This document shows positions 27,902 through 38,280 of a stretch of 64,000 nt of DNA, piece by piece. The translations under genes were made by a program, and so were the position numbers. Origin of the DNA: Candidatus Kuenenia stuttgartensis. GTDB lineage: Bacteria; Planctomycetota; Planctomycetia; Isosphaerales; Isosphaeraceae. The notes beneath the pieces were generated by a model. It was not told where the DNA came from. It ran no database searches and saw only the letters and a list, made by a program, of their open reading frames with translations. The stretch spans positions 1 through 64,000 of the forward strand of contig CAMBEP010000010.1 in the NCBI GenBank assembly GCA_945865635.1, given 5' to 3'. Each line of letters starts with the position of its first letter. Positions within the stretch are counted from its first letter, which is position 1.

Positions 27902-29052
27902 AAGTTGATTCAATGAATGATCAACCATTGGGTTTGAATCCACAATCAAATCATTATCCGATGATCGACATCCTGAGAGGCTTTGCTGCCTTCACAGTGA
28001 TTGTCTATCATGTTATTGAACACATTTCATGGAAGAGTTTCCCTTTAAAAGGTATCGTAGGAGACTGGTTCCAGATAGGCTGGATGAGTGTCGACATGTT
28101 CTTTGTTACAAGCGGTTTTGTGATTGTACTTTCCACAGTCAAATCCTTTAAGCGTACAGACTCGGTTCGCGATTTCCAAAAAGGTTATATTCGAAGACGA
28201 CTTACTCGTATTATACCTTTACATTTCCTGACATGTGTTATATATTTGATATTTGTATCACCTGAAATGCTATTCATGCCTCGAATTGGCTACCACCTAA
28301 TCTCACACGTTTTCTTTTTTCATAACTGGCATCCTGCAACGATCGGTTCGATTAATGGGCCAAACTGGTCCTTAGGTGTTGAAATACAATTCTACCTCAT
28401 TGTCATGCTTGCTGCTGGATGGCTTTCACAGGTTCGCCCATGGGTTCTGGTCATGACGTGTTCCTTGATATCGTGGGCATGGCGTGCATCTGCCTATGCA
28501 ATATTTCATGATCAGATCAGATTTGGAAGTAATCTGACATGGGTCTACACAAGCCAGGTTTTTGGCATGCTCGATCTCTTCACATGGGGCGGGGCATTGG
28601 CTCTACTAATCGCAAATGATACAACTGGTAAAACTCAGATGTGGCTCAACCGCTGGTGGATCTGGCCCTGCATTTCTTTGGCTGCTGCCATACCCATCAT
28701 GAAAATTTACTGGTCCAATGCCTCTTACTGGAATATCCCCGCTATGGTCATATTCTGGAGAACTTCTGAAGGATTCCTTTGGGCGTGTCTTCTGGCAACC
28801 GCTTGCGGCCTGGGTAGCGGCCGAATAAGTCGCATTTCATTGCCATTTCGATACTTTGGTACGATCAGTTACGGATTATATTTATGGCATATCCCAGTCT
28901 TATTTTCTTTGAAACGTACTTATATCGTCAACAAGCCGGAATCCTTCCTGGCATGGACACTCTTCTTGACCTTCCTGTGTGCATCAGCAAGTTGGCACCT
29001 TTTCGAAAAGCCCTTGATGGAGAAATATCAAAAAAGAATTCATCCATCTTAA
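27898..29052 (+). CDS. Acyltransferase family 3 membrane protein (OafA/YrhL-like)
   Basis: This 384-residue integral membrane O-acyltransferase would acetylate or acylate surface glycans. The N-terminal signature YPMIDILRGFAAFTVIVYHV contains the conserved Arg and His of the family, followed by about ten membrane segments, GPNWSLGVEIQFYL (the W-S-L-x-V-E motif) and SYGLYLWHIPV near the end. ATG 27898 overlaps the TGA of the upstream transferase (ATGA), pointing to translational coupling; 27913 is an alternative. Its 3' end overlaps the convergent membrane-protein gene by 4 bp. The DNA from here to about 31 kb looks more A+T-rich than the 5-17 kb genes. Confidence 0.92.
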   Translation: MKVDSMNDQPLGLNPQSNHYPMIDILRGFAAFTVIVYHVIEHISWKSFPLKGIVGDWFQIGWMSVDMFFVTSGFVIVLSTVKSFKRTDSVRDFQKGYIRRRLTRIIPLHFLTCVIYLIFVSPEMLFMPRIGYHLISHVFFFHNWHPATIGSINGPNWSLGVEIQFYLIVMLAAGWLSQVRPWVLVMTCSLISWAWRASAYAIFHDQIRFGSNLTWVYTSQVFGMLDLFTWGGALALLIANDTTGKTQMWLNRWWIWPCISLAAAIPIMKIYWSNASYWNIPAMVIFWRTSEGFLWACLLATACGLGSGRISRISLPFRYFGTISYGLYLWHIPVLFSLKRTYIVNKPESFLAWTLFLTFLCASASWHLFEKPLMEKYQKRIHPS

Positions 29053-31007
29053 TTTATCTGATCAAATGCCCTGATCAATCGATTAAACATCACCACTCCA
29101 GGCCTAATTGGTTTTATTCGTATTCGGAGTGTTCCTTCATGATTCGATTTCGAAACTCCTATCCTATCTGCCTGCGTAATTCCGATGACATTTGGAATAG
29201 GACGATTCTCAATCGTCCTGGTCTCATACCATCCTGATCGTCTGCTGTCCCATGAATCCTTGTTCATTGTCCACAAAAACTCTATGGGGCCGTCACCTTC
29301 AACGGATTCCAGATAAATTGTCTCCGAATCGGTGACATTTCGAATGGTCAGTTCGATGTATCCACCATATTCCAAAACATTCCAACGATTTAATCCATCC
29401 ATCCTCGCCCTTTCTAGTATTTCTGGACCCGTTTCGATTTCTTGATCCATGGTTTCTAGTGAATACTTATTTAAATTCAATAATCGACCTGCTCTTAAAG
29501 TCAGCCAGTGTTCCAAACCGATCTTTTGAAATATCCGATCCGCTGAAAGACTGTTGCGGTTTGATAATCCATTCGAATGATTCTCCAGATTACGGCTTGC
29601 GATCAACCTAACGAGTGGAAATGCATCTGGCCTCAGTTCCAGAACCGACGCATTCCAGCCCCTTTGCACTGGTGGAAATATTTGTAAAAGCTCTGTATCT
29701 CCCAGATTCTCTGATCTTGCGGTGTCTTGTAGTTTCATTAATGATATCATCGTAGCCTTCTGATCTGGCTGATCCTTCATCCATGACCAATGGTTCGTGT
29801 TTCCTTTCTGAAGCATTGCTATTGCAATAATGATCACGATTCCAAGCAAATCGCGAATCCTTTTCTGCGGAATTGTTGTGACGATCTTATGGATTATTGC
29901 TGAGAGTAGAATGGAGAATCCAATGATTGCAAATAGATGATATCTGGATGTCCAGAAATAGAGAAAATCTGCCTGAGCCCATCTTCCATCGGTCACCAAT
30001 CCAGCACGAGTTGGATAAATTACCAAATACGGAACGAGGATCAGGCACATAATCATTTGCATGACACTCTTGGAAAAGCATTTCCATCGATAACTTGTCC
30101 AAACTCCCCCTATACTCATCAGTGTTAGAATGATCGATATCAGCCATTGGAAATGTGTTGTCACCCATTTTGCATCCATGCCTAGAAACAAAGGCAATGC
30201 GACTCCACCTGGCACAGCCACTGAATAGGCAATTCCCATTGGAATGTTGGTCATACTACGATTCTTATGGGTGGCTGCATCCAATAAATCTCCACCCAAA
30301 ATCCTGCAAACAATAATATAAGCGATCAAGCCTGCGATCATTCTTCCCCATAGTCTGATCGAACCTTTATGAATTCCTGACTTAGCCAGGATTGCAACTG
30401 ATCCCAAGACCACGGCCATCAAGCCCAAAGCGGAAAAGCTCATCGCGAATGCTGTAAGCAATCCTATCTTAAAACCTTTTACAAGTTCTGATTCTTTCTT
30501 GTCTGTATTTACCCCGATCATCCACAGAACCCCTATCACGCTTGCTGATGATAGGCTGTAAGTCGCTGCTGAAAACCACCATGGCACCTCCAGGCATGCC
30601 GATGACACACCTGTGATTGCAACTGTCATTCTGGCGATCTCGCTATTGCCTGTCATTTGCCGTACCCAGCCTCCCACAATTCCAAGAAAAATGATCCATG
30701 AGGCCATCGCAAAAATTGTAAATGCAGTCGGTATCCAATCCAGATGATTGACCAACGGCCTTACGATAGCTGCCGTTGCCAGTTCAAATCCTGGCGCAAT
30801 GTGTTCGCTAAATGGTCGAAATAACTGTTGCTTGAAGGGCAATGTCCTGGCGTCCACAATTCTTATGACATCGTCGCCCAGTATTGTTGGCTTCATCAGC
30901 CTATCAAAGTGAAACAGAATCACAATAAAACCGACAAGAAACCACTTAAATGCGCTATATCCGTTTTGATATATCCAGTTATTGGTTTTTGAATGATTCT
31001 CGTCCAT
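29049..31007 (-). CDS. Large polytopic membrane protein, GT-C-like
   Basis: This 652-residue protein has roughly ten to twelve hydrophobic segments in the first 400 residues and a C-terminal non-membrane domain of about 230 residues. Asp residues early in the first outer loop (TILGDDVIRIVDARTLP) and the general plan resemble GT-C lipid-sugar-dependent glycosyltransferases, but I cannot place a definite catalytic motif. The tail (about 560-630) reads like a beta-sandwich (GYIELTIRNVTDSETIYLES). It is convergent with the acyltransferase gene. The coding DNA is A+T-rich. Assignment beyond a glycan-related membrane protein is inference. Confidence 0.65.
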   Translation of the reverse strand: MDENHSKTNNWIYQNGYSAFKWFLVGFIVILFHFDRLMKPTILGDDVIRIVDARTLPFKQQLFRPFSEHIAPGFELATAAIVRPLVNHLDWIPTAFTIFAMASWIIFLGIVGGWVRQMTGNSEIARMTVAITGVSSACLEVPWWFSAATYSLSSASVIGVLWMIGVNTDKKESELVKGFKIGLLTAFAMSFSALGLMAVVLGSVAILAKSGIHKGSIRLWGRMIAGLIAYIIVCRILGGDLLDAATHKNRSMTNIPMGIAYSVAVPGGVALPLFLGMDAKWVTTHFQWLISIILTLMSIGGVWTSYRWKCFSKSVMQMIMCLILVPYLVIYPTRAGLVTDGRWAQADFLYFWTSRYHLFAIIGFSILLSAIIHKIVTTIPQKRIRDLLGIVIIIAIAMLQKGNTNHWSWMKDQPDQKATMISLMKLQDTARSENLGDTELLQIFPPVQRGWNASVLELRPDAFPLVRLIASRNLENHSNGLSNRNSLSADRIFQKIGLEHWLTLRAGRLLNLNKYSLETMDQEIETGPEILERARMDGLNRWNVLEYGGYIELTIRNVTDSETIYLESVEGDGPIEFLWTMNKDSWDSRRSGWYETRTIENRPIPNVIGITQADRIGVSKSNHEGTLRIRIKPIRPGVVMFNRLIRAFDQIN

Positions 31008-31140
31008 GATGCTCCCGTCTCCTCAATATCGATTGCAAAATCACTATGGCTCCACATTTTATCATGGTTGTACGCGAACCAATAGTGTAGGGCATAGGTT
31101 GTCGAGCTCAGTTTTCAATGTCCGATAATCATTATTATGG

Positions 31141-32001
31141 TCACTCAAAGGCCGTTTTCCCTTTTGATGGTTGAAAAACTCCTGTAAATCGCATGATCCT
31201 GTACCTGTTTTTTCTTTCTTCTCTGAAATCGGTCATTTCGTTGACAACCGAGACGATCCATGGATTCAAGTGGCCGATTCTCATGACATGGGCTTTCCAT
31301 TGGTCTGACATCTTGGCTTCACCTGAATTGGTTTGTAGATACAATTCTGGTTGCCCTATCTCCAAATCGATTGGGCTGAACCAGAATGAATCGAGCGCAT
31401 GGGCGAGGCCTTTGCCGATGGCTTTGACATAGGCTTCCTTCAAGGTCCAGATTCTGTAGAAGAGTTCATTTTGTATGGTTTCCGGGCATTTTTTCAATGC
31501 TTCGGTTTCAATTTCTGCAAAGTAACGTTTTGAGAGGCCCAAAAGATCCATCTTTCGGTCGAAACGTTCCACATCCACACCCACGCGACCACTTTTGGAA
31601 ATAGCCATTACTACAACCCCTTCGGTGTGTGAGATATTGAAATGCAAAGGCTTTTGAACAGTTCCTGGCCCTATTATTTCTGGCTTTCCATGAATATTGG
31701 GTTGAAATTCCCATTCTGCCGGGTGTACATCAGGTTCATAATTGCTGAGGATGGTTCGGCACATCCAGCGGGCCATCAGATGCAATCGCTGGTCACGAAT
31801 GTGTCGATATCGCTTGTTTTTCTCTTTCTCTTCAGCCGTTAAAACATTCTCGAAAACATGTTCGTAAAGATTATCCTGAAAGTCATCGGTATACCCAACC
31901 CATAGACACTGAGTTGCGTCTTCCATGGATATTTGTGGATTTTGAGTCTCATTTTGATGATTCATGGCAACACGCTGGTCCGCATTGGTTTCTGACCACA
32001 T
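31141..32001 (-). CDS. Sfp-type 4'-phosphopantetheinyl transferase
   Basis: This 286-residue enzyme transfers phosphopantetheine from coenzyme A to the serine of carrier proteins. Visible motifs are FNISHTEGVVVMAI, the Mg-binding GVDVERF and WTLKEAYVKAIGKGL with the conserved K-E-A, all characteristic of the Sfp/AcpT superfamily. Length fits the Sfp class. ATG 32001 and ATG 31965 are both possible and neither has a clear ribosome binding site. No polyketide or peptide synthase is present in the window; the obvious client here is the acyl carrier protein at 59712-60008. It is divergent from the RmlB gene. Confidence 0.92.
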   Translation of the reverse strand: MWSETNADQRVAMNHQNETQNPQISMEDATQCLWVGYTDDFQDNLYEHVFENVLTAEEKEKNKRYRHIRDQRLHLMARWMCRTILSNYEPDVHPAEWEFQPNIHGKPEIIGPGTVQKPLHFNISHTEGVVVMAISKSGRVGVDVERFDRKMDLLGLSKRYFAEIETEALKKCPETIQNELFYRIWTLKEAYVKAIGKGLAHALDSFWFSPIDLEIGQPELYLQTNSGEAKMSDQWKAHVMRIGHLNPWIVSVVNEMTDFREERKNRYRIMRFTGVFQPSKGKTAFE

Positions 32002-32226
32002 GTCCGACTGGGTTTGAAGCCCAGATCATAACAGATCATGTCAAATAGAGAGTAGTCGTGGGGCTTTGTCATTTGGTGTATTGATGGATTCTCATGTTCA
32101 TCATTATCCACCTTATCCGCTTTGATCTTTGGTCGGTTCTGTATTTATGTTAAGGTATTGGCTGAAGAGAAATATTGCGGTGGCTGGTGTGGATTGAGTG
32201 GTTTCAGCGAAACGGAGTCGAGCTTG

Positions 32227-33288
32227 ATGCGTACCTTGATCGTCACGGGCGGTGCCGGTTTCATCGGCAGTGAATTCGTTCGCCAAGTTCTTCGTGACGA
32301 GCCTGAAACTCGAATAGTCAATCTTGATAAGCTCACTTATGCAGGGAACCTGGATAGTCTCTCAGAATTTACAGGCAGTTCCCGCCACCAGTTCATTCAG
32401 GGGGATATTTGCGATTCTTCGCTCGTCAAAACCCTGCTCGATCAGCACTCGCCCAGCGCCATTGTTCACTTTGCTGCGGAAAGCCATGTGGATCGATCCA
32501 TTGATGGCCCGCGAATCTTTCTTGAAACCAATGTGCTTGGTACGTTTACATTGCTTCAGGAGGCTCGCGGATATTGGTCCGGGCTGGCTCCTGAGGCCAA
32601 GGCTGGATTTCGATTCCTGCATGTCTCGACCGACGAAGTTTATGGCTCTCTGGGCGATACTGGCCTGTTTACAGAAACCTCCTCCTATGACCCACATTCC
32701 CCATATTCTGCATCAAAAGCAGCCAGTGATCACTTTGTGAGCGCCTTTTATCATACCTATGGCCTGCCGACTGTGATGACCAATTGCTCAAACAATTATG
32801 GCCCTTATCAATTTCCTGAGAAGCTGATCCCGCTCATGATCCTTAATGCCATTGAAGGTAAGGTGTTACCCGTATATGGTGATGGTCAGAACGTACGGGA
32901 TTGGCTCTATGTGGGCGATCATTGCCAGGCCATTCGCCGGGTGTTGGAATCAGGCAGGGTGGGCCAGACATACAATGTGGGCGGCAACTCCGAGCGTACA
33001 AATATTGAGGTGGTCAAGACCATTTGCCGGATCGTTGACGAATTGGCAACAGGCTTGCCGCATGGCCCATGCGAAGGCCTGATCAAGTATGTTCCAGACC
33101 GTCCTGGCCACGATCGCCGATATGCCATTGACGCCTCCAAGATTGCCCATGAGTTGGGCTGGTCGCCGTCCGTGACATTCGATGAAGGCATGCGGCAAAC
33201 AGTTGCCTGGTATCTCTCAAGTGCTGAGTGGATCAACCGGGTTCAGTCAGGCGAATACCGCCGCGAGCGATTGGGCGTTGGGGGTTGA
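32227..33288 (+). CDS. rfbB: dTDP-glucose 4,6-dehydratase
   Basis: This 353-residue enzyme converts dTDP-glucose to dTDP-4-keto-6-deoxyglucose, the entry to rhamnose and many amino-deoxy sugars. It shows the NAD loop VTGGAGFIGSEFVRQ, HFAAESHVDRSI, the active-site stretch STDEVYGSLG, and the catalytic YSASKAASD (Tyr-x3-Lys). NNYGPYQFPEKLIPLMI and GDGQNVRDWLYVGDH follow, a textbook RmlB pattern. ATG 32227 places the Rossmann strand at the N-terminus; an upstream extension to 32122 is not protein-like. No RmlA, RmlC or RmlD lies nearby. The product could feed the DegT aminotransferase at 54.8 kb. Confidence 0.95.
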   Translation: MRTLIVTGGAGFIGSEFVRQVLRDEPETRIVNLDKLTYAGNLDSLSEFTGSSRHQFIQGDICDSSLVKTLLDQHSPSAIVHFAAESHVDRSIDGPRIFLETNVLGTFTLLQEARGYWSGLAPEAKAGFRFLHVSTDEVYGSLGDTGLFTETSSYDPHSPYSASKAASDHFVSAFYHTYGLPTVMTNCSNNYGPYQFPEKLIPLMILNAIEGKVLPVYGDGQNVRDWLYVGDHCQAIRRVLESGRVGQTYNVGGNSERTNIEVVKTICRIVDELATGLPHGPCEGLIKYVPDRPGHDRRYAIDASKIAHELGWSPSVTFDEGMRQTVAWYLSSAEWINRVQSGEYRRERLGVGG

Positions 33289-33394
33289 CCATCGATTTTG
33301 GGCACAAAGCGTATCAATTCACATTCAGATTCTTTAATATGAACAAGATTCTGATAAATCACTTCACCAATTAACGGTACAGGTTTTCCTGATC

Positions 33395-34399
33395 ATGCGT
33401 AAGGCGCTTATCACCGGCATCACAGGTCAAGATGGTTCCTATCTGGCAGAATTTCTGCTCGGTCAAGGCGATTATGAGGTTCATGGGCTGGTTCGCCGGG
33501 CCAGCACCATCAATCGCCAGAGGATTGACCATTTGACGCGCAACCCTGATTACCGCAACAAATTCCACCTGCACTACGCAGATCTTGGCGACGCCTCAAG
33601 CCTGCTCTCGGTCACCGAAAATATCGAGCCCGATGAGGTCTACAACCTGGGTGCACAAAGCCATGTCCGGGTCAGCTTTGATCAGCCGATCTATACGGCC
33701 GACTGCGTTGGTCTGGGTGCTTTGCGTCTGCTCGATGCGGTCCGCATCCTGAATCGACGCAAGCCCGTAAGATATTATCAAGCATCAAGCTCCGAGATGT
33801 TTGGTGCGGCACCAGCACCGCAGGGGCCATCCACCCCATTCCATCCTCGAAGCCCTTACGCTTGCGCCAAGCTTTACGCTCACTGGCAGACGATTAACTA
33901 CCGCGAATCCTATAACATGTATGCCTGTTCCGGCATTCTGTTCAATCATGAATCGCCCCGTCGTGGCGAGTCGTTTGTGACCCGGAAGATCACCCTGGCG
34001 GCTGGCCGGATCAAGGCCGGCATCCAAAAAGAGCTGGTTATGGGTAACCTCGACGCCTGTCGCGACTGGGGCTTTGCTGGCGACTATGTCAAAGCCATGT
34101 GGCTGATGCTTCAGCAGGAATCACCGCGGGATTACATCGTTGCCACTGGCGAGACACACTCGGTTCGCGAATTCCTGGAGCTCACATTCAGCGCCCTGGA
34201 TCTTAACTGGCAAGAATTTGTCAAATTTGATCCGCGATTCACTCGCCCGGCGGAAGTCGATATTCTGCTGGGTGATCCGTCAAAAGCTCGCGACGAACTG
34301 GGCTGGAAGCCTGATGTAGACTTCCAGGGACTCGTGAAAATGATGGTCGAACACGACCTGGATCTTGCCTATCGTGAAAAACGATCACTGGAATCCTGA
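33395..34399 (+). CDS. gmd: GDP-mannose 4,6-dehydratase
   Basis: This 334-residue enzyme makes GDP-4-keto-6-deoxy-D-mannose, the precursor of GDP-fucose, GDP-rhamnose and perosamine. It carries the NADP loop [57 protein letters not shown] and the catalytic [10 protein letters not shown]. The family-specific [18 protein letters not shown] and [16 protein letters not shown] follow. Length is at the shorter end of the family. It follows rfbB by about 100 bp on the same strand. No GDP-fucose synthase or perosamine synthase is adjacent, so the final sugar is not defined. Confidence 0.95.
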   Translation: MRKALITGITGQDGSYLAEFLLGQGDYEVHGLVRRASTINRQRIDHLTRNPDYRNKFHLHYADLGDASSLLSVTENIEPDEVYNLGAQSHVRVSFDQPIYTADCVGLGALRLLDAVRILNRRKPVRYYQASSSEMFGAAPAPQGPSTPFHPRSPYACAKLYAHWQTINYRESYNMYACSGILFNHESPRRGESFVTRKITLAAGRIKAGIQKELVMGNLDACRDWGFAGDYVKAMWLMLQQESPRDYIVATGETHSVREFLELTFSALDLNWQEFVKFDPRFTRPAEVDILLGDPSKARDELGWKPDVDFQGLVKMMVEHDLDLAYREKRSLES

Positions 34400-34441
34400 C
34401 ACCACGCCTGATTCGGTTTATTCCCTAAAACGCGGGCCCGA

Positions 34442-35095
34442 ATGCACATGACAGACCAGCCAGTTTCCGCCTCCAGATCTGGCTGGTTTCGTCGCTCCAG
34501 GCGCGTTCTGCTCGTCGGCTTGGCACTACTTTTGGGGGGCGGATTGACTGTAGGGCTGTGGGGACCTCCATTATTACAGCGATATGCACTGAGCTTCCGT
34601 GTCAATAACCCCGAAAAGTCGGATGCGATCTGCATTCTTTTGGGCGAATTCCGGGTCAGGCCCATGCGTGCCTCTGAATTGTTTTTACGAGGCTTTGGAG
34701 CAGAAGTCTTAATCGTTGATTTTCCGGAAGACATGGTGTTTGGGAATCTGGAAAGCCAGTTGGCCCAAGTCATCATGCTGAAAACCGGCATACCGCCCGA
34801 GAAGCTAGTCAGGCTGCGGGGCAGAGTCACCAGTACCGCAGAAGAGGCAAGGTTTTATCGCGATTATGCGGAAAAGAAACATCTCAAAAGCCTCTTGGTG
34901 GTGACCTCTGCCTTCCACACCCGCAGAAGCCGCTGGATTTTTGAACGCATCTTCAAGGGCTCAGGAATCAGGCTCTCCTACGCTGCTGCACGTCAGCCCC
35001 ATATTGACGAGCTCAACTGGTATACCACCGACGAAGGCCTTGTCACCTATTTCAGCGAGACTCTAAAGACCCTTTATTACTATATTCGATATTAA
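34442..35095 (+). CDS. DUF218 (YdcF/SanA/ElyC-like) membrane-anchored protein
   Basis: This 217-residue protein has one N-terminal membrane segment (VLLVGLALLLGGGLTVGLWG) and then a DUF218 domain with AICILLGEFRVRPMRASELF, RVTSTAEEARFYRDY and VVTSAFHTRRSRWIF. The TSAFHTRRS motif matches the fused domain of the 12-13.7 kb protein. Family members influence envelope polysaccharide or peptidoglycan precursor metabolism; the reaction is not established. It follows gmd by 42 bp and is probably co-transcribed. Confidence 0.85.
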   Translation: MHMTDQPVSASRSGWFRRSRRVLLVGLALLLGGGLTVGLWGPPLLQRYALSFRVNNPEKSDAICILLGEFRVRPMRASELFLRGFGAEVLIVDFPEDMVFGNLESQLAQVIMLKTGIPPEKLVRLRGRVTSTAEEARFYRDYAEKKHLKSLLVVTSAFHTRRSRWIFERIFKGSGIRLSYAAARQPHIDELNWYTTDEGLVTYFSETLKTLYYYIRY

Positions 35096-35253
35096 TGAAA
35101 TGGAACTTCCGGTTTCAGGCGTATTATTCATCGGGCTACGCCCTTTTAATCTGGCAAGCCATGCGTGTACACCTCGACATTGTTTTGATATGATGGGTAA
35201 TCAACTGGGTAAAGTTCTCGGATGATTCCTCTAGTTGTAGTGATCCACCCCCG

Positions 35254-36516
35254 ATGAAGCTGCTCTATTTATGCTATTTCAGTCTGAGAGAGCCACTGGT
35301 TGAGACTCAGGTACTGGCATATTTAAGACAGCTTGCTGGCGATGGTTATCACGTCTGGTTCATCACGTTTGAACCTGGCTGGCCGGATTCATGGACAGAT
35401 ACGGAAAAACAAGCCACCCAAGCCAGGCTTGCCGCTGATGGCATCACTTGGGTTGCCCTCAAATACCATAAACGCCCAAGTCTTCCCGCCACCATGTGGG
35501 ACATTGCTGTCGGGGCCTGGACGGCCCGCCGTATCGCAAGCCGCGAAGGGATTCTGGTCTTTCACGGTCGGGCACATGTGGCATCGGCCATGGGCGCCTT
35601 GGCCCGCTGGAGAAAGCCTCAGAAACTGATCTTCGATATCCGCGGTTTCAATCCGGAAGAATATGTCGATGCAGGCCGATGGAAAGCCGGCGGGCTTAAG
35701 TTCCGGCTTATGAAAGCCGCTGAACGAGTCATTATGCAGGTGGCAAACGGCTTCGTGATCCTGACAGACGCCGGCCGCCAGATCATGTTCCCCACCGCCA
35801 TTGCCGACAAGGAAACCGGCGCCTGGAATCTGCCCGATGGCCGCCCGATCGAGGTCATTCCCTGCTGTGTCGACACCGCCGGCTTCCAAAAAGCGTCTAC
35901 CATTTCACGCCAGGAGGCAAAACAAAATCTGGGCCTATCCGATAAGCGAATTGTGGCCTATGTGGGCGCCCTCGGTGGCTGGTACATGACTAGCGACATG
36001 GTCAAAGCCTGGTCAATCGCAAAACGTCAGGTCCCCTCAAGCTTTGCCCTCATTTTTACGCAAAGCCCGAAAGCCAATTTAATCCAGTCCCTGATCGATG
36101 CAGGCCTTCAGGAAAATACCGATTTTCTAGTCCAGAAAGTCGCCCCGTCTGAACTCCCAGCCCTATTGCGGGCCGCCGACATCGCCCTCTCTTTCATCCA
36201 GCCTTCCTATTCAAAAATATCCAGTTCGCCCACCAAACTTGCCGAATATCTGGCCGCCGGATGCGTCGTTGTCAGCACCCGCGATATCGGCGATTGCAAC
36301 GCCCAGCTTAATGAAAACAACGTCGGCGTACTCCTCGACAACATGAACGAAAATACAATCGGCCAAGCCATCCAGAAAGCCTTCGAAATTGCGTCCGATC
36401 CCGATATTGAAACCCGCTGCCGCGCCACAGTTGATCATCTCTTCGACCTGAAAACTGTTGGCGGCAAACGATACAAACGACTTTACAACCGACTACTCAA
36501 ACCATCTTCTGTCTAA
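35254..36516 (+). CDS. GT4-family glycosyltransferase
   Basis: This 420-residue GT-B enzyme begins MKLLYLCYFSLREPLVETQV. The N-domain contains VFHGRAHVASAMGALA and KLIFDIRGFNPEEYVDAGRW. The C-domain has VAYVGALGGWYMTSDMVKA, ALLRAADIALSFIQPSYSKI and SSPTKLAEYLAAGCVVVSTR, where the Ser-Pro-Thr-Lys/Glu segment is the donor nucleotide-binding part of GT4. It should add a sugar to a lipid-linked glycan at the cytoplasmic face. It is part of the plus-strand run rfbB-gmd-DUF218-GT4. Confidence 0.88.
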   Translation: MKLLYLCYFSLREPLVETQVLAYLRQLAGDGYHVWFITFEPGWPDSWTDTEKQATQARLAADGITWVALKYHKRPSLPATMWDIAVGAWTARRIASREGILVFHGRAHVASAMGALARWRKPQKLIFDIRGFNPEEYVDAGRWKAGGLKFRLMKAAERVIMQVANGFVILTDAGRQIMFPTAIADKETGAWNLPDGRPIEVIPCCVDTAGFQKASTISRQEAKQNLGLSDKRIVAYVGALGGWYMTSDMVKAWSIAKRQVPSSFALIFTQSPKANLIQSLIDAGLQENTDFLVQKVAPSELPALLRAADIALSFIQPSYSKISSSPTKLAEYLAAGCVVVSTRDIGDCNAQLNENNVGVLLDNMNENTIGQAIQKAFEIASDPDIETRCRATVDHLFDLKTVGGKRYKRLYNRLLKPSSV

Positions 36517-36701
36517 TGAAGTTCCATCATATAAAATATCAATACCCTACGGCACAGAATTAGGAATCGAACTGTTTCGGATGCCTGAGATCGACCACTG
36601 AGTGTTTAATCTCAACATGCCAACAGTTTTCAGTTTCATCCTATGCCTGATGTCTGGTATATTTCCTGTCGGAATTGCTTTCGGAAAGCCCCACTCAAAA
36701 A

Positions 36702-38171
36702 ATGATGCTTCAGCAACAGACTATGAATCCAATATCTGGCAACCCGAAAACTCCCATCTGCGTGGACCTCGATGGCACCTTCGTCCGAACCGATACACTT
36801 TGGGAAACCATCTTCCAACTCCTCAAAATCCATCCGTCCGCTTTCTCTAAACTCCTTGTCGCCTACGTCCGTCATGGCAGAGCCGGTTTTAAATCCGCAG
36901 CCGCCGATCATTTGGTCGTCGATCCTGCCACCCTTCCCTATCACCAAGATGTTGTAAACTTTATTCAAAAGGCGAAGTCGGAGGGCCATCCCATCCTGCT
37001 CGTCACTGGTGCCAACCAGCGCATTGCCCTTGCAATCGCAAACTATCATTCCGGGCTATTTGATGATGTCATTGGCAGCAAACCCGGAAGCAACAACACA
37101 GGCCATGATAAAGCCGATGAACTCGTCCGCCGTTTTGGTGAAAAAAAATTCGATTATGTCGGCAATTCCCAAACAGACCTCAAAGTCTGGAGCCGCTCCG
37201 CTGCTGCACATGTCGTCGGTTCGCGAAAGCTCGCAAAACAGGCCGCATTATATTGCCCTGTCTCAAATCAATTTCCTGCCGCAACCGTCAGCCGCTCCAA
37301 ATCTTTCAGAAAAGCTCTGAGGCCACACCAATGGGTCAAAAATGTCATCGTGTTTCTGCCAGCCGTCGCCAGCAATCGACTTTTTGATCCCGATCTGATC
37401 GCACATTGCATTCTCGCTTTCATCGCCTTCAGTTTCTGCGCCAGCGGCCTTTATGTCATGAACGACCTGCTCGATCTGCCTGCCGACCGTCGCCATAAAT
37501 CCAAGTCAAATCGACCCTTTGCTGCCGGCAATTTACCACTGGCCTGGGGGGCCGCCATTTGCCCGGCCCTACTTCTTAGCTCGCTCCTTGTCTGTCTATT
37601 TCTGCCAACAAGATTCATCCTGGTCCTGGCAACCTATATTGCATTAACCACGTCCTATTCCCTGCATTTCAAATCTCGTGTGCTCGTCGATGTCTTCTTC
37701 CTCGCCTCACTCTACACCATCCGCCTTGTCGGTGGCCACGAAGCCACTCAACTCCCCTACTCCCACTGGCTCACTGGCTTCTCAATCTTCTTCTTCCTGA
37801 ATCTGGCGCTCGTCAAGCGCGGCAGCGAACTCGTCCTGCTCAGAAACGCCGGTAAACTCAAAACCGCCGGCCGTGGATACCTCACCTCCGACGTATCCAC
37901 CATCTGCAACCTCGGCATGGTCTCAGGCGGCCTCTCTGTTCTCTATCTGGCCATGTACATCAGTAGCCCTGAAGTCCTTAAAATCTACCAAAACCCCGAC
38001 CTCCTACTCGGCCTTTGCCCACTCCTCTTCTACTGGATAGGCCGACTCTGGCTTATTGTCGACAGAGGCTGGATGCACCACGATCCCGTCGTTTTCGCCT
38101 TACGCGATCGGGTCAGCTACTATATCCTGATCCTCGCCACCCTACTCAGATTCCTCGCGATCGGCTTCTGA
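36702..38171 (+). CDS. HAD phosphatase fused to UbiA-family prenyltransferase
   Basis: This is a 489-residue two-domain membrane enzyme. Residues 15-190 form a HAD domain (CVDLDGTFVRTDTLWE, LLVTGANQRIALAIA, FDYVGNSQTDLKVW). The rest is a UbiA prenyltransferase with about eight membrane segments and prenyl-diphosphate motifs NDLLDLPADRRHKSKSNRPF and RGWMHHDPVVFALRDR. The UbiA type (RPHQWVKNVIVFLP) matches decaprenyl-phosphate phosphoribose synthase. The HAD part could remove the 5-phosphate, yielding polyprenyl-phosphate ribose. ATG 36702 or 36705 is preferred to an upstream TTG at 36675. The epimerase and oxidoreductase downstream would complete a lipid-linked pentose pathway; that link is inference. 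Confidence 0.87.
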   Translation: MMLQQQTMNPISGNPKTPICVDLDGTFVRTDTLWETIFQLLKIHPSAFSKLLVAYVRHGRAGFKSAAADHLVVDPATLPYHQDVVNFIQKAKSEGHPILLVTGANQRIALAIANYHSGLFDDVIGSKPGSNNTGHDKADELVRRFGEKKFDYVGNSQTDLKVWSRSAAAHVVGSRKLAKQAALYCPVSNQFPAATVSRSKSFRKALRPHQWVKNVIVFLPAVASNRLFDPDLIAHCILAFIAFSFCASGLYVMNDLLDLPADRRHKSKSNRPFAAGNLPLAWGAAICPALLLSSLLVCLFLPTRFILVLATYIALTTSYSLHFKSRVLVDVFFLASLYTIRLVGGHEATQLPYSHWLTGFSIFFFLNLALVKRGSELVLLRNAGKLKTAGRGYLTSDVSTICNLGMVSGGLSVLYLAMYISSPEVLKIYQNPDLLLGLCPLLFYWIGRLWLIVDRGWMHHDPVVFALRDRVSYYILILATLLRFLAIGF

Positions 38172-38280
38172 CTCACCAAGTCTCAATCCTCGATGCATTA
38201 AAGGCGAGCCAATCACCAATTCCAATTTCTAATGCCTCGCCCAAGTTTCATCTCCCCTTCTGAATGAAAGAAAATCGTCC

